The position numbers were made by a program, and so were the translations under genes. The notes under the pieces were generated by a model that made no database searches, was not told the DNA's origin, and worked only from the letters and a program-made list of their open reading frames with translations. DNA of 64,000 nt from Yersinia kristensenii (lineage in GTDB: Bacteria > Pseudomonadota > Gammaproteobacteria > Enterobacterales > Enterobacteriaceae), in NCBI RefSeq assembly GCF_900460525.1, contig NZ_UHIY01000001.1, forward strand, positions 2,666,001 to 2,730,000, written 5' to 3'. Of the stretch, positions 20,737 through 31,078 are shown one piece after another (within the stretch, counting starts at the first letter, position 1; each line of letters begins with the position of its first letter).

Positions 20737-22314
20737 CTAGCTTTTTGGGTTATTTTTATCAGTTTGACATTTTTTGTCGGAGCGACAGCGGACGGCACGA
20801 TATAGCGTCAATGCCCCTAATATCAACGTGATAATCCACATTGGCCACGAGCCAAAGCGGGCATAAGGGGTCATGCCGGTCGTTGGCGTGACTTTCACTT
20901 CCAGCACTTGCTGGGTGAACTGTGGAATTTGTGCCAAGACTTCACCGCTTGGGCCAACCGCTGCTGTAATACCATTATTGGTACTGCGCAACAACGGGCG
21001 ACCTAATTCAAGGGCGCGCATACGTGCCATCTGGAAATGCTGCCATGGCCCGATAGAGTGACCAAACCAGGCATCATTAGAGACCGTTAGCAAGAAGTTG
21101 GTATCTGGCTTGAAGTTATCCCGAACCTGCTGGCCCAAGACAATTTCATAACAAATAGCGGCTGTGAGGTTAAATCCAGCCACATTCAACTGCGGCTGCA
21201 CATAATCGCCCCGGCTGAACGTTGACATAGGTAAATCAAATAGGGGGGCCAGTGGACGTAACAGGGACTCCAGCGGCACAAACTCACCAAAGGGTACCAA
21301 GTGGTGTTTGCTATAGCGATTACGGGTCGGATATTGGTAGGGCTCTTTATCCCCCAGCACAATGATGCTGTTGAAGAAATGGTAACCTTGGCCCGCCGGC
21401 CGACGCTGCGCATCTACAATCCCGGTGATTAAGCTGCTGTGATTGGCCCGCATGAGGTCATCAACCATTGTCAGGAAACCGATTTGATCAGTTTCAATAT
21501 CAGGAATGGCAGATTCTGGCCAGATGATAATGGGTGCTTTCCCCATAAATGGGCGGGTCTCATCCAGATAGACTTGCAGGGTCGAGAGCAGGACTTTAGG
21601 GTCCCACTTCATTGACTGAGCAATATTACCTTGCACCATCGCCACATTGACCGCGCGTTCAGGTTCCGGCGTGAACCAATGTAATTGGCGCAGCGGCCAC
21701 GGCAGTAATAACATGGCTATTGCAATAATTGCCGCAGTTATCCGGCGTTGATAGCAGGCGTACACCAGTAATCCGCTGATGGACATCAGCATGAAAGTGA
21801 TGCCATCGACCCCAAGAATGGGAGCAATGCCGCGTAGCGGGCCATTAATTTGGCTATAACCAAATTGTAGCCATGGGAAGCCCGTTAATACCCAGCCGCG
21901 CAAGAATTCGGTCAGTTGCCACACCACGGGGGCTGCAATCGCCAGTCTCCACCAGGTCACTTTCGGGCATATACGGGCTAATATACCGGCAAACAGCATG
22001 GTATAGAGCGAAAGATACGCTGCCAGCAATACCACCAAGAAGATATTGATGGCCGTCGGCATACCGCCAAATTCGGAGATACTGACATAGACCCAGTTAA
22101 CACCGGTGCCAAACAGCCCCATCCCCCAACAGAAGCCAATAAAAGCGGCTTGTTTGGTGCTGCGATTCAATGTCAGGCTGAGTAAACCAAACAGTGAAAC
22201 AATGGCTGCGGGCCAACTATCAAATGGTGAATAGGCCAGCGTACCGCAGGCGCCAAAAAATAGCGCCAGTAGGGCGCGAACCCACTGGCGTTGAAGGAGT
22301 GAAGCGTTAGGCAT
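20737..22314 (-). CDS. lnt: Apolipoprotein N-acyltransferase
   Basis: Adds the third acyl chain to the N-terminal cysteine of lipoproteins at the inner membrane. About six N-terminal membrane helices are followed by a periplasmic nitrilase-type domain with the Glu-Lys-Cys triad: the Glu in I-W-P-E-S-A, the Lys in [11 protein letters not shown], and the Cys in A-A-I-C-Y-E-I. ATG at 22314 is chosen (525 residues, [10 protein letters not shown]); GGAAG lies upstream across the corC stop. An upstream start at 22353 would overlap corC and lacks family support. Confidence 0.95.
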   Translation of the reverse strand: MPNASLLQRQWVRALLALFFGACGTLAYSPFDSWPAAIVSLFGLLSLTLNRSTKQAAFIGFCWGMGLFGTGVNWVYVSISEFGGMPTAINIFLVVLLAAYLSLYTMLFAGILARICPKVTWWRLAIAAPVVWQLTEFLRGWVLTGFPWLQFGYSQINGPLRGIAPILGVDGITFMLMSISGLLVYACYQRRITAAIIAIAMLLLPWPLRQLHWFTPEPERAVNVAMVQGNIAQSMKWDPKVLLSTLQVYLDETRPFMGKAPIIIWPESAIPDIETDQIGFLTMVDDLMRANHSSLITGIVDAQRRPAGQGYHFFNSIIVLGDKEPYQYPTRNRYSKHHLVPFGEFVPLESLLRPLAPLFDLPMSTFSRGDYVQPQLNVAGFNLTAAICYEIVLGQQVRDNFKPDTNFLLTVSNDAWFGHSIGPWQHFQMARMRALELGRPLLRSTNNGITAAVGPSGEVLAQIPQFTQQVLEVKVTPTTGMTPYARFGSWPMWIITLILGALTLYRAVRCRSDKKCQTDKNNPKS

Positions 22315-22321
22315 CGAGAAT

Positions 22322-23200
22322 TTATTCTTCCAATTTTGGTTGCGGAGCATCATCCGGGATTTTCACATGAACCTGAATAATACGTCGGCTATCTGCCATG
22401 GCAACTTTAAATAAGTAACCTTCAATTTCAATGGTTTCACCGCGAGCAGGTAAATGACCAAACGCCTGCATCACCAAACCACCGATAGTATCCACTTCAT
22501 CGTCGCTGAAATGGGTATTGAATACATCATTGAAATCTTCAATAGGTGTCAGCGCACGAATGGTATACGTGTGCCGGCTGAGCTGACGAACGTCTCTGTC
22601 TTCTTCATCGTCATACTCATCTTCTATTTCGCCAACGATCAGCTCAAGAATATCTTCAATGGTCACCAGGCCTGAAACGCCGCCAAACTCATCAATGACA
22701 ATGGCCATATGATAGCGTTGGGAGCGGAACTCTTTCAGCATCCGATCGACACGCTTACTTTCCGGCACTACAACCGCCGTCCGTAAGACTTTATCAATAC
22801 TGAATGGCTCGGAATCTGTGCGCATAAACGGCAGCAAATCCTTGGCCATCAGGATACCTTCGATGTGATCTTTATCTTCACTGATCACCGGAAAGCGGGA
22901 GTGAGCGGATTCAATAATCACATCCAGACACTCATCCAGCGTTTGATTACGCTTTAGTGTGACCATCTGAGAGCGGGGGATCATGATGTCCCGTACGCGC
23001 TGCTCGGCGATATCCATCACACCTTCCAGCATGTCGCGGGTATCGGGATCGATCAAATCGTTTTGCTCAGAATCACGGATAAGCTCTACCAGATCGCCAC
23101 GGTTCTTAGGTTCGCCGTGGAATAACTGGTTAAGAATGAGAGTAAAGAACCCTTTCTTGGGACTGGGGCTATCGCTGTTTTGTGAGTGGTCGTCGCTCAT
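22322..23200 (-). CDS. corC: CNNM-like accessory protein CorC (tandem CBS domains)
   Basis: Also called ybeX. 292-residue soluble protein with a tandem CBS pair (about residues 75-195, beginning M-I-P-R-S-Q-M) and a C-terminal CorC/HlyC FAD-like domain (about residues 210-285, [10 protein letters not shown]). Linked to magnesium/cobalt handling and recently to ribosome metabolism in E. coli. It lacks the DUF21 membrane domain found in larger relatives. It lies between ybeY and lnt, its stop is only 7 bp before the lnt start. Confidence 0.94.
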   Translation of the reverse strand: MSDDHSQNSDSPSPKKGFFTLILNQLFHGEPKNRGDLVELIRDSEQNDLIDPDTRDMLEGVMDIAEQRVRDIMIPRSQMVTLKRNQTLDECLDVIIESAHSRFPVISEDKDHIEGILMAKDLLPFMRTDSEPFSIDKVLRTAVVVPESKRVDRMLKEFRSQRYHMAIVIDEFGGVSGLVTIEDILELIVGEIEDEYDDEEDRDVRQLSRHTYTIRALTPIEDFNDVFNTHFSDDEVDTIGGLVMQAFGHLPARGETIEIEGYLFKVAMADSRRIIQVHVKIPDDAPQPKLEE

Positions 23201-23283
23201 GGCGTTTTAGTTAAGTTTACCCATATAAGATTATATTTTACCGGCAGTGGTAAACACACACCGCCGACAGCTTTTTACTCATA

Positions 23284-23310
23284 TTTATCAGCTAGTTTAT
23301 AGCTGATAAA
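23284..23310 (-). terminator. Hairpin between ybeY and corC
   Basis: An 11-bp perfect stem (23284-23294 with 23300-23310, 5-nt loop) in the 116-bp gap inside the ybeZ-ybeY-corC-lnt series. On the minus strand it is followed by ATATGAG, not a T-run, so it may be a processing or attenuation site. Confidence 0.5.
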
Positions 23311-23316
23311 GTGAAT

Positions 23317-23790
23317 TTATTCGGGGTCTTTCTCTGAAATATACGGATCTGGATAACCCAAATTTTGCATTATTTCAGTCTCAATCGACTCCATTTCCTC
23401 GGCTTCATCGTCAACGATGTGGTCATACCCTAGCAGATGGAGACTGCCGTGAACAACCATATGCGCCCAATGAGCCAGTAGTGCTTTCTCTTGTTCAACC
23501 GCTTCTTGTTCAACCACCTGGCGACAAATGATCAAATCACCGAGTAATGGCAGTTCAATCTCAGGTGGGGCCTCAAACGGAAAAGACAAGACATTGGTCG
23601 GTTTATCTTTACCGCGATAGGTTAGATTCAGCTCATGACTTTCTGCCTCATCAACCACTCGAATCGTCACTTCAGAGACTTCCTGAAATTGGGGTAATAC
23701 TGCTTCCAACCACTGCTGAAAATCGGCTTCGGTCGGTAAACCCTGGCTGTCGGCGCAGGCAATTTGTAAATCGAGAATAACTTGGCTCAC
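23317..23790 (-). CDS. ybeY: Endoribonuclease YbeY
   Basis: Metal-dependent RNase needed for 16S rRNA 3'-end maturation and late ribosome quality control. The zinc site [11 protein letters not shown] (three histidines near residues 114, 118 and 124) is intact. 157 residues. Start is GTG at 23790, overlapping the ybeZ stop by four bases (GTGA), so translation is coupled with ybeZ. Confidence 0.96.
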   Translation of the reverse strand: MSQVILDLQIACADSQGLPTEADFQQWLEAVLPQFQEVSEVTIRVVDEAESHELNLTYRGKDKPTNVLSFPFEAPPEIELPLLGDLIICRQVVEQEAVEQEKALLAHWAHMVVHGSLHLLGYDHIVDDEAEEMESIETEIMQNLGYPDPYISEKDPE

Positions 23791-24860
23791 GGAGCCTCCT
23801 GCTCAGACGGGGTGTGAGTTTCCCGCTTACGTTGTTCGGCAATAGTATCTTTACGTTTTTGTTCCGCTGCTTCCCAGGCCTCATAAGCAATGACGACACG
23901 GGCGACGACGGGATGGCGCACCACATCTTCGCTATGGAAGAAGTTAAAGCTCAATTCCTCTACCCCTGATAACACTTCAATGGCATGGCTTAAGCCCGAC
24001 TTCTGGTGGCGTGGCAAGTCCGTTTGCGTGATATCACCGGTAATCACCGCTTTGGAGTTGAAGCCCATACGGGTCAGGAACATTTTCATCTGTTCGACGG
24101 TGGTATTTTGGCTTTCATCCAAAATGATAAACGCGTCATTCAGTGTGCGGCCGCGCATATACGCCAGCGGAGCCACTTCAATCACATTGCGCTCAATCAG
24201 TTTTTCAACGCGCTCAAAGCCCAGCATTTCAAACAGCGCATCATAGAGCGGGCGCAGATAAGGGTCGACTTTTTGGCTGAGATCGCCGGGTAAAAAACCT
24301 AGCTTTTCACCGGCTTCAACCGCCGGGCGGGTCAGCAAAATACGCCGTACATTCTGGCGCTCCAGAGCATCGACCGCAGCAGCAACCGCTAAATAGGTTT
24401 TACCGGTACCGGCTGGCCCAATCCCGAAAGTAATATCATGATCGAGAATATTGGCGATGTATTGCGCCTGATTTGGCGTTCGGGGCTTGATCATCCCGCG
24501 TTTGGTGCGGATATTTACGGCTTTTCCGTAATCCGGCACACTCTCAGCAGTTTGCTCTAACACCCGACTTTCTTTGACCGCGAGATGGATATCTTCGGGA
24601 CTGATATCTGGGATGATACCGCGGATAGGAGCGGTATCGACATACAGATGGCGCAGGATATCTGCCGCTGCAACAACGCAGATATTCTTACCGACTAACT
24701 TAAAACGGTTATCACGACGATTAATTTCAATACCCAACCGGCGTTCCAACAGCTTAATGTTGTCATCAAAAGGGCCACACAGACTCAGCAGACGCTGATT
24801 ATCGGCGGGTTCCAGCAAGATTTCTTGTGTCACTACGTGCAAATTGTTTCTCTGAGTCAC
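23787..24860 (-). CDS. ybeZ: PhoH-like ATPase YbeZ
   Basis: Cytoplasmic PhoH-family ATPase that partners YbeY in RNA metabolism. Walker A G-P-A-G-T-G-K-T lies near residue 145; the Walker-B-like I-I-L-D-E-S-Q-N lies near residue 240. The frame starts with several GTG codons. GTG at 24860 (357 residues) is preferred because AGAGG lies six bases before it; GTG at 24878 has no ribosome-binding site, and E. coli YbeZ is shorter still. The start is therefore uncertain by up to 18 residues. Confidence 0.9.
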   Translation of the reverse strand: MTQRNNLHVVTQEILLEPADNQRLLSLCGPFDDNIKLLERRLGIEINRRDNRFKLVGKNICVVAAADILRHLYVDTAPIRGIIPDISPEDIHLAVKESRVLEQTAESVPDYGKAVNIRTKRGMIKPRTPNQAQYIANILDHDITFGIGPAGTGKTYLAVAAAVDALERQNVRRILLTRPAVEAGEKLGFLPGDLSQKVDPYLRPLYDALFEMLGFERVEKLIERNVIEVAPLAYMRGRTLNDAFIILDESQNTTVEQMKMFLTRMGFNSKAVITGDITQTDLPRHQKSGLSHAIEVLSGVEELSFNFFHSEDVVRHPVVARVVIAYEAWEAAEQKRKDTIAEQRKRETHTPSEQEAP

Positions 24861-25125
24861 TGCGTTCCTCTGGGTCACTTAGGGCCGGTTTATTTGAAGC
24901 CTGGCTGCAACTCCCATTGCTGGGGGATATCACTCACGAATATTGGTTATGTGATATTGCTGCTATAACGTCAATCATACATGTCATTTGTGAATTATTC
25001 ATGGTGCACGGTACTGGCGCAAGTTTACTTATGAATCCGTGCCCTCGCCCCTTATTGAAATAGCGTCTCACGGATGGCGCAACTTAAAAAATCTGAATCT
25101 GCGCAGCGCGCCGCTAAAATAAAAT

Positions 25126-25147
25126 AGGCACTGACAATGCAGTGCCT
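25126..25147 (-). terminator. Terminator of miaB
   Basis: An 8-bp perfect stem (25126-25133 with 25140-25147, 6-nt loop) followed on the minus strand by ATTTTATTTTAG, 31 bp after the miaB stop. Confidence 0.75.
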
Positions 25148-25177
25148 GCTGGTGCGTGTTGGCTCGAAAAATAGAAA

Positions 25178-26602
25178 TCAGGGCTGGTAAAGGCCGACAC
25201 CTATCTCATTTTCTTTGCGGGTGCGGGCAATAACTGATTGCGGTGATTCATGAATCCGCAGATCCATCTGGTCTTCAGTACGCACCAAAATGCCACGCAG
25301 TGAACTGGCATAAACATCAACAATTTCAACATCAACGAATTTACCGATCATATCAGGAGTGCCTTCAAAGTTAACCACCCGGTTATTTTCGGTGCGGCCC
25401 GCCAATTCCATGAGGTTCTTACGGGATGTGCCCTCCACCAGAATGCGCTGCACGGTGCCTACCATCTCGCGGCTGATTTCCATTGCTTGCTGAGTAATGC
25501 GTTCCTGCAGGATGTGTAACCGCTGTTTTTTCTCCTCTTCGGACACATTGTCCGGAAGATCTGCCGCAGGCGTGCCGGGGCGTGAGGAGTAAATAAAGCT
25601 GTAACTGGTGTCAAAACGAATATCCGCCACCAGCTTCATGGTTTGCTCAAAATCTTGCTGAGTTTCACCGGGGAAACCGATGATAAAATCAGAACTAATT
25701 TGGATATCAGGCCGCGCCTGACGTAGTTTGCGGATAATTGCTTTGTATTCCAGCGCGGTATGCGCCCGTTTCATCATGGTCAAAATGCGGTCAGAACCAC
25801 TTTGTACCGGCAGGTGCAGGAAACTCACCAGTTCGGGCGTATCTCGATAAACATCAATGATATCATCAGTAAATTCAATAGGATGGCTGGTGGTGAAACG
25901 CACTCTATCAATACCATCAATGGCTGCAACCAGCCGCAATAGCTCGGCAAAACTACAGATCTCACCATCATAAGTGGCACCACGGTAAGCATTTACATTC
26001 TGGCCGAGTAGGTTCACTTCCCGTACGCCTTGGGCCGCTAACTGTGCGATTTCAAACAAGATATCGTCACTCGGCCGGCTAACTTCTTCACCACGGGTGT
26101 AAGGTACAACACAGAATGTGCAGTATTTATTACAACCTTCCATGATAGAGACAAAGGCCGTAGGGCCATCAGCACGCGGTTCCGGCAAACGGTCAAACTT
26201 TTCAATTTCCGGGAAACTGATATCCACCACCGGGCTGTGAGTCCCTTTTACATGGTTAATCATTTCCGGCAGGCGATGCAGGGTTTGCGGCCCGAAAACG
26301 ACATCAACACAAGGGGCTCGCTGGCGTAAATGCTCGCCCTCCTGTGATGCGACACAACCGCCAACACCAATAATCAGTTCCGGATTTTTTTCTTTTAGCA
26401 GCTTCCAGTGGCCTAGCAAGCTAAACACTTTTTCTTGGGCTTTTTCGCGAATAGAACAGGTGTTTAGCAGCAATAAATCCGCTTCTTCCGGGATCTCGGT
26501 CAACTGGTAGCCATGGGTGCTGGCCAGTAAATCGGCCATTTTAGATGAATCATATTCGTTCATCTGACAGCCCCAAGTTTTGATGTGTAGTTTTTTAGTC
26601 AT
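25178..26602 (-). CDS. miaB: tRNA-2-methylthio-N6-dimethylallyladenosine synthase
   Basis: Methylthiotransferase acting on i6A37 of tRNAs that read UNN codons. It has the N-terminal MTTase domain ([11 protein letters not shown] near residues 8-18, with later cluster cysteines in N-T-C-S-I-R-E and G-G-C-V-A-S), the radical-SAM motif C-N-K-Y-C-T-F-C near residues 157-164, and a C-terminal TRAM domain. 474 residues is full length. It heads the miaB-ybeZ-ybeY-corC-lnt series but is separated from ybeZ by about 300 bp with its own terminator. Confidence 0.97.
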   Translation of the reverse strand: MTKKLHIKTWGCQMNEYDSSKMADLLASTHGYQLTEIPEEADLLLLNTCSIREKAQEKVFSLLGHWKLLKEKNPELIIGVGGCVASQEGEHLRQRAPCVDVVFGPQTLHRLPEMINHVKGTHSPVVDISFPEIEKFDRLPEPRADGPTAFVSIMEGCNKYCTFCVVPYTRGEEVSRPSDDILFEIAQLAAQGVREVNLLGQNVNAYRGATYDGEICSFAELLRLVAAIDGIDRVRFTTSHPIEFTDDIIDVYRDTPELVSFLHLPVQSGSDRILTMMKRAHTALEYKAIIRKLRQARPDIQISSDFIIGFPGETQQDFEQTMKLVADIRFDTSYSFIYSSRPGTPAADLPDNVSEEEKKQRLHILQERITQQAMEISREMVGTVQRILVEGTSRKNLMELAGRTENNRVVNFEGTPDMIGKFVDVEIVDVYASSLRGILVRTEDQMDLRIHESPQSVIARTRKENEIGVGLYQP

Positions 26603-26838
26603 AACCTATCTACCGCCAAAAAATTCATCATAAAAGTTACATCGCGCGGCGCAGTGTTCTGGGCCGTCATAGAATAGTGGGTAGCACAAAGGCTCCGTGA
26701 TTATGGGGCTATTGTAGTCATTTGCTGTTGCGATGACCACCGCATAACGGCTTACTTATTCTGTTGAGTGATGAAAAATCCGGTACACTGCATGCAGACA
26801 AAATGTAGGTATTATTTTAACTTTGAAGAATAGCAAAA

Positions 26839-28020
26839 ATGGATAAATCGCAACCAAATTATGATGTTGTGGTCGTGGGTGGCGGTATGGTTGGGGCTGC
26901 TACCGCACTTGGGTTAGCACAAACTGGCTGGTCAGTGGCGTTACTGGAGCATGAGGCTCCGCTGCCATTTGAGGCTGAAAGTGCTCCAGACTTACGGGTT
27001 TCTGCGATTGGGTGCACTTCGGTTTCCTTGCTTAAACAACTTGGGGTATGGTCATCGGTGCAGCAGATGCGCTATGCGCCTTATCGCCGGCTGGAGACGT
27101 GGGAACAGCCGGGCTCTCAAGTCGTCTTTGATGCGGCCTCGCTGTCTTTACCTGAATTAGGTTTTATGGTCGAGAACCGGGTTTTACAGTTGGCGCTATG
27201 GCAACAGATGGCAGAATGCCCAAATTTGACGTTACTGTGCCCATCACGGCTGCAAACAATGATTAGAGTAGATGACTACTGGAAAATCACCTTAGATGCG
27301 CAGCAAGAGATACAGAGCCATTTAGTGATAGGTGCGGATGGGGCTAATTCTTTGGTGCGTCGTTTAGCCGGAATTTGCACCAGTGGTTGGCAATATCGGC
27401 AGTCCTGTATGTTAATGACTGTCGAGACCGATACTGCTCAGCAAGACACCACCTGGCAGCAGTTTTTCCCCAGTGGCCCACGCGCCTTCCTGCCCTTGTT
27501 TGATAACTGGGCATCATTGGTTTGGTACGATAGCCCGCAGCGCATCCGCCAGCTTCAAATGATGCCGATGACGCAATTGAATCAAGAAATTACCGCTGCT
27601 TTCCCGTCCCGTTTGGGGGCCGTTAAGGCTATTGCGGCGGGCTCTTTCCCCTTGGTTCGCCGCCATGCGCAGCAATATGTGCAGCCGGGTTTAGTATTAC
27701 TGGGCGATGCAGCCCATACCATCAATCCATTGGCCGGGCAGGGGGTTAATCTGGGATATCGGGATGTTGATGCTTTGCTGGATGTATTGAATCAGGCGCG
27801 CGAACAGGCTGAATCTTGGCACAGTGAGCCGGTGTTATTACGCTATCAGCGCCGTCGCCGTACCGATAATCTGATTATGCAAAGTGGGATGGATGTGTTT
27901 TACACCGCATTTAGTAATGATTTACCCGTCGTGAAATTTGCCCGTAATTTGGCACTGATGGCTGCTCAACGTGCCGGTAAACTTAAAGAGCACGCGTTGA
28001 AGTATGCATTAGGGTTGTAG
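26839..28020 (+). CDS. ubiF: 2-octaprenyl-3-methyl-6-methoxy-1,4-benzoquinol hydroxylase
   Basis: FAD-dependent monooxygenase for the C6 ring hydroxylation in ubiquinone synthesis. The FAD fold begins V-V-V-G-G-G-M-V-G-A near residues 10-19; the D-G motif appears in V-I-G-A-D-G-A-N-S near residue 165, and G-D-A-A-H-T-I-N-P-L-A-G-Q-G-V-N near residue 290 binds FAD ribityl phosphate. 393 residues. It is divergent from miaB across 236 bp and convergent with the tRNA cluster, as in E. coli. Confidence 0.95.
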   Translation: MDKSQPNYDVVVVGGGMVGAATALGLAQTGWSVALLEHEAPLPFEAESAPDLRVSAIGCTSVSLLKQLGVWSSVQQMRYAPYRRLETWEQPGSQVVFDAASLSLPELGFMVENRVLQLALWQQMAECPNLTLLCPSRLQTMIRVDDYWKITLDAQQEIQSHLVIGADGANSLVRRLAGICTSGWQYRQSCMLMTVETDTAQQDTTWQQFFPSGPRAFLPLFDNWASLVWYDSPQRIRQLQMMPMTQLNQEITAAFPSRLGAVKAIAAGSFPLVRRHAQQYVQPGLVLLGDAAHTINPLAGQGVNLGYRDVDALLDVLNQAREQAESWHSEPVLLRYQRRRRTDNLIMQSGMDVFYTAFSNDLPVVKFARNLALMAAQRAGKLKEHALKYALGL

Positions 28021-28035
28021 CTATTCTAACGAATT

Positions 28036-28063
28036 GTCGCCAGAAAAATGGTTTCCTGGCGAC
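28036..28063 (+). terminator. Hairpin after ubiF
   Basis: An 8-bp perfect stem (28036-28043 with 28056-28063) begins 15 bp beyond the ubiF stop. There is no immediate T-run, but GCAGTTTTTC follows ten bases later. Confidence 0.5.
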
Positions 28064-28154
28064 GGTGGGCGCAGTTTTTCTTCCTTTGCTGAAAAGTAAA
28101 ACTTACATCGCAGCAAAAAATCTCATCGTATTGAAAAAAATAGAATGCAGAAAA

Positions 28155-28178
28155 GCAAAAAGCCCGCCGAAGCGAGCT
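28155..28178 (-). terminator. Rho-independent terminator of the tRNA operon
   Basis: A 7-bp stem closed by a TTCG tetraloop on the minus strand (28161-28167 with 28172-28178), then TTTTTGCTTTT. It stands just after the last tRNA gene. Confidence 0.88.
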
Positions 28179-28188
28179 TTTCTAAATT

Positions 28189-28263
28189 TGGCTGGGGTAC
28201 GAGGATTCGAACCTCGGAATGCTGGAATCAGAATCCAGTGCCTTACCGCTTGGCGATACCCCA
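28189..28263 (-). tRNA. glnV: tRNA-Gln (CTG)
   Basis: 75 nt with encoded CCA. The acceptor TGGGGTA pairs with TACCCCA; anticodon loop TTCTGAT gives CUG; the T-arm contains GGTTCGAATCC. Last gene of the six-tRNA operon; name by analogy with the E. coli metT-leuW-glnUW-metU-glnVX cluster. Confidence 0.97.
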
Positions 28264-28268
28264 AAAGA

Positions 28269-28345
28269 TGGTGGCTACGACGGGAATCGAACCTGTGACC
28301 CCAGCATTATGAGTGCTGTGCTCTAACCAGCTGAGCTACGTAGCC
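28269..28345 (-). tRNA. metU: tRNA-Met (CAT), elongator
   Basis: 77 nt with encoded CCA. The acceptor GGCTACG pairs with CGTAGCC, anticodon loop holds CAT, and the T-arm contains GGTTCGATTCC. Its sequence equals that of the copy at 28731-28807. It is the elongator type: the first acceptor pair is a normal G-C and the initiator mismatch is absent. Confidence 0.96.
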
Positions 28346-28376
28346 ATCTTAAAATCTTTAACCTTGAGAAATTGTA

Positions 28377-28451
28377 TGGCTGGGATACCAGGATTCGAAC
28401 CTGGGAATGCCAGGATCAAAACCTGGTGCCTTACCGCTTGGCGATATCCCA
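28377..28451 (-). tRNA. glnW: tRNA-Gln (TTG)
   Basis: 75 nt with encoded CCA. Acceptor TGGGATA pairs with TATCCCA; anticodon loop TTTTGAT gives UUG. Identical to the copy at 28533-28607. Confidence 0.97.
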
Positions 28452-28532
28452 ACTGAAATACAATTTTTTACTGACTTAGCACAACGGGTGTCTAACAGTG
28501 TTTGTGTTTAACGACAAACCATTTCAAAGAAA

Positions 28533-28607
28533 TGGCTGGGATACCAGGATTCGAACCTGGGAATGCCAGGATCAAAACCTGGTGCCTTACCGCTTGGCGA
28601 TATCCCA
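28533..28607 (-). tRNA. glnU: tRNA-Gln (TTG), second copy
   Basis: 75 nt, same sequence as 28377-28451. The two are separated by an 81-nt spacer that shows no similarity between copies. Confidence 0.97.
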
Positions 28608-28630
28608 TCTACTGTGACAACCGATGAAAA

Positions 28631-28715
28631 TGGTGCGGGAGGCGAGACTTGAACTCGCACACCTTGCGGCGCTAGAACCTAAATCTAGTGCGTCTACCAA
28701 TTTCGCCACTCCCGC
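28631..28715 (-). tRNA. leuW: tRNA-Leu (TAG)
   Basis: 85 nt with encoded CCA and the long class II variable arm (CGCCGCAAGGTGTG region). Acceptor GCGGGAG pairs with CTCCCGC; anticodon loop TTTAGGT gives UAG. Confidence 0.97.
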
Positions 28716-28730
28716 ATACATGAAAAAAGA

Positions 28731-28807
28731 TGGTGGCTACGACGGGAATCGAACCTGTGACCCCAGCATTATGAGTGCTGTGCTCTAACCAGCTGAGCTA
28801 CGTAGCC
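28731..28807 (-). tRNA. metT: tRNA-Met (CAT), elongator, first in operon
   Basis: 77 nt, identical to 28269-28345. It is the promoter-proximal gene of the cluster, 41 bp downstream of the predicted -10 box. Confidence 0.96.
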
Positions 28808-28847
28808 ATCTTTTTTCTGCACAACCTTCATCGGCGTTGCGGGGCGC

Positions 28848-28876
28848 ATTATGCGTATATGGCCGAATTGCGTCAA
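28848..28876 (-). promoter_or_regulatory. Sigma-70 promoter of the tRNA operon
   Basis: On the minus strand TTGACG (28871-28876), a 17-bp spacer and CATAAT (28848-28853) are followed by a GC-rich discriminator (GCGCCCC), as in stable-RNA promoters under stringent (ppGpp) control. It lies correctly placed before metT. Confidence 0.85.
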
Positions 28877-28988
28877 CTAATTTTTTCCCAAAAAAGCGCT
28901 GAAGGGGTTTGTTTGTTTGGCTTGTGAACAGTCTGGTGATTAAAGCAGCACTTATGATGATTAATTGTTGAATTTGCCAACAAAAGAC

Positions 28989-29010
28989 AAGGCCACCCGT
29001 AGGTGGCCTT
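28989..29010 (-). terminator. Rho-independent terminator of asnB
   Basis: A 9-bp perfect stem (28989-28997 with 29002-29010, 4-nt loop) followed on the minus strand by GTCTTTTGTT, 50 bp after the asnB stop. Confidence 0.78.
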
Positions 29011-29060
29011 GAGAGCAGAATGTTCGAACAAACAGAGTCACGCCCTGCCATAGGGTTCAA

Positions 29061-30725
29061 TTATTTATAGGCATCCTGATGCACGCCTACAGCGCGTCCT
29101 GATGGGTCATCCATACTTTTGAATGATTCGTCCCACTCAATAGCTTTAGCTGATGAACAGGCGACTGATGGGCCGCCAGGTACGCACTCAGCAGCGCTTG
29201 GTAGTGGGAATAACTCTTCAAAAATTTCACGATACAAATAACCCTCTTTTGAAGACGGAGTGTTGTATGGGAAACGGAAATGAGCAGTTTCCATTTGTTG
29301 ATCAGTGACTTGCTCCGCTGCTTTTTCTTTTAGTGTGTCAATCCAACTGTAACCTACACCATCGGAGAATTGTTCTTTCTGACGCCAGGCGACGCTATGT
29401 GGCAGATAGGATTCAAAACATTCACGCAGGACATGTTTTTCCATTTTGCCATTGCCGCACATTTTATCCTGCGGGTTAATCCGCATTGCGACATCAAGGA
29501 AGTTTTTATCCAAGAAAGGTACTCGGGCTTCAACACCCCAGGCAGACATGGCTTTGTTGGCACGGGCACAGTCATACATATGCAAGGCTAATAGTTTGCG
29601 CACAGTTTCTTCATGCAATTCTTTGGCGTTAGGTGCTTTGTGGAAATAGAGATAACCGCCAAAGACTTCATCAGAACCTTCACCCGATAGCACCATTTTG
29701 ATACCCATCGCCTTGATTTTACGTGACATCAAGTACATTGGTGTTGAGGCGCGGATAGTAGTGACATCATAGGTTTCAATGTGATAAATCACATCACGGA
29801 TGGCATCCAGGCCTTCCTGCACGGTGAAATGAATTTCATGGTGCACAGTCCCTAAATGGTTGGCGACTTCTTTTGCTGCACGTAAATCGGGCGAGCCAAT
29901 CAGGCCAACAGCAAAGGAATGCAGTTGTGGCCACCAGGCTTCACTGCGCTCATCGTCTTCGACACGGCGAGCGGCAAACTTTTTGGTGATGGCAGAAATA
30001 ACCGAGGAATCCAGCCCACCGGACAGCAGCACGCCGTAAGGGACATCCGACATCAAATGACTTTTTACCGCGTCTTCTAATGCGTTTGCCAATTCTACTT
30101 TGTCAGTGACGTTGTTTTTGACATTATCGAAATCAAACCAGTCACGATGATAATATTCGCGGATTTCGCCATCCTGACTCCACAGATAGCTCCCTGCCGG
30201 GAATTCTTTAATGGTGCGGCAAACCGGAACCAAGGCTTTCATTTCGGAAGCAACGAACATATTACCGTGTTCGTCGTGGCCCATATACAGCGGGATAATC
30301 CCCAAATGGTCACGGCCAATCAGATAGGCGTCTTTTTCTGTATCGTATAAGACGAAAGCGAACATACCTTGCAAATCATCAAGGAATTCAGGCCCTTTCT
30401 CCTGATACAGCGCCAGAATGACTTCGCAGTCAGAACCGGTTTGGAATTCATAGCGGTCAGCATATTGTTGGCGCAATGCTTGATGATTATAGATTTCACC
30501 ATTGACTGCCAAAATATGCGTATGAGCAGCATTATACAGCGGTTGGGCACCGGTATTGACGTCAACAATAGATAAACGTTCATGGGCGAGTATGGCTTTA
30601 TCATTTGCCCACACACCAGACCAGTCCGGGCCGCGGTGGCGCATTAAACGTGACATTTCCAGCGCTTTTTTGCGTAATTCAATGGGGTCGGTTTTAAGGT
30701 CGAGGACCCCGAAAATAGAACACAT
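29061..30725 (-). CDS. asnB: Asparagine synthetase B (glutamine-hydrolysing)
   Basis: Makes asparagine from aspartate, glutamine and ATP. After removal of Met1, Cys2 (M-C-S-I-F-G-V) is the N-terminal nucleophile of the class II glutaminase domain (about residues 2-190). The synthetase domain carries the PP-loop S-G-G-L-D-S-S near residue 235 and E-G-S-D-E-V-F-G-G near residue 350. 554 residues equals the E. coli enzyme. It lies between the tRNA cluster and the nag operon, as in E. coli. Confidence 0.97.
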   Translation of the reverse strand: MCSIFGVLDLKTDPIELRKKALEMSRLMRHRGPDWSGVWANDKAILAHERLSIVDVNTGAQPLYNAAHTHILAVNGEIYNHQALRQQYADRYEFQTGSDCEVILALYQEKGPEFLDDLQGMFAFVLYDTEKDAYLIGRDHLGIIPLYMGHDEHGNMFVASEMKALVPVCRTIKEFPAGSYLWSQDGEIREYYHRDWFDFDNVKNNVTDKVELANALEDAVKSHLMSDVPYGVLLSGGLDSSVISAITKKFAARRVEDDERSEAWWPQLHSFAVGLIGSPDLRAAKEVANHLGTVHHEIHFTVQEGLDAIRDVIYHIETYDVTTIRASTPMYLMSRKIKAMGIKMVLSGEGSDEVFGGYLYFHKAPNAKELHEETVRKLLALHMYDCARANKAMSAWGVEARVPFLDKNFLDVAMRINPQDKMCGNGKMEKHVLRECFESYLPHSVAWRQKEQFSDGVGYSWIDTLKEKAAEQVTDQQMETAHFRFPYNTPSSKEGYLYREIFEELFPLPSAAECVPGGPSVACSSAKAIEWDESFKSMDDPSGRAVGVHQDAYK

Positions 30726-31078
30726 AGTAATCTCCCTAACTTTTCTGCTTTGGCGGTGATGATGTTGAATTTGACTCGGTCATCGCTGAAATTGTTTTCT
30801 CATACTTGCCTGTAATTGATGCAAGCTATGCTCAATGACGATGCATTCATCCGAATAATTTGTATAAAACATGCAAAAAATACGCCAATTTATCGTGCTA
30901 CGGATAAGTGCGTGCAGCTAACAGCCTTGCAGCTTTAAGGGCGAAGAATATAAAAATAAAATGCGCCAAAAGAGGGCGTAATGGCAAGAAACTTTGGTGT
31001 GTTGCACTAAAAAAGGGCGCAGCTTGGCAAGGGAGAGTGGTGAAAAAGGGGGATGGCGGCCATGACCGCCAACTGAAA
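30726..31078. other. 353-bp region between asnB and nagD
   Basis: The half near asnB should carry its promoter; GGGAG lies just upstream of its ATG. The other end holds the terminator after nagD. A plus-strand frame across this region has no ribosome-binding site or family features. Nothing else was seen. Confidence 0.6.
31054..31071 (-). terminator. Terminator hairpin after nagD
   Basis: A 6-bp GC-rich perfect stem (31054-31059 with 31066-31071) followed on the minus strand by TCCCCCTTTTTC, 8 bp beyond the nagD stop. It would end the nagBACD transcript. Confidence 0.65.

Noticed and set aside
24827..25063. 78-codon plus-strand frame between ybeZ and miaB
   Set aside because: Antisense to the start of ybeZ, no ribosome-binding site.
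28065..28298. 77-codon plus-strand frame across the tRNA genes
   Set aside because: It is antisense to two tRNA genes and its sequence (R-G-F-E-P-R-N-A-G ...) is the familiar artefact of translating tRNA complements.
28785..29060. 91-codon minus-strand frame between asnB and the tRNA cluster
   Set aside because: It runs through the asnB terminator, the tRNA promoter and the start of metT; no ribosome-binding site or family features.
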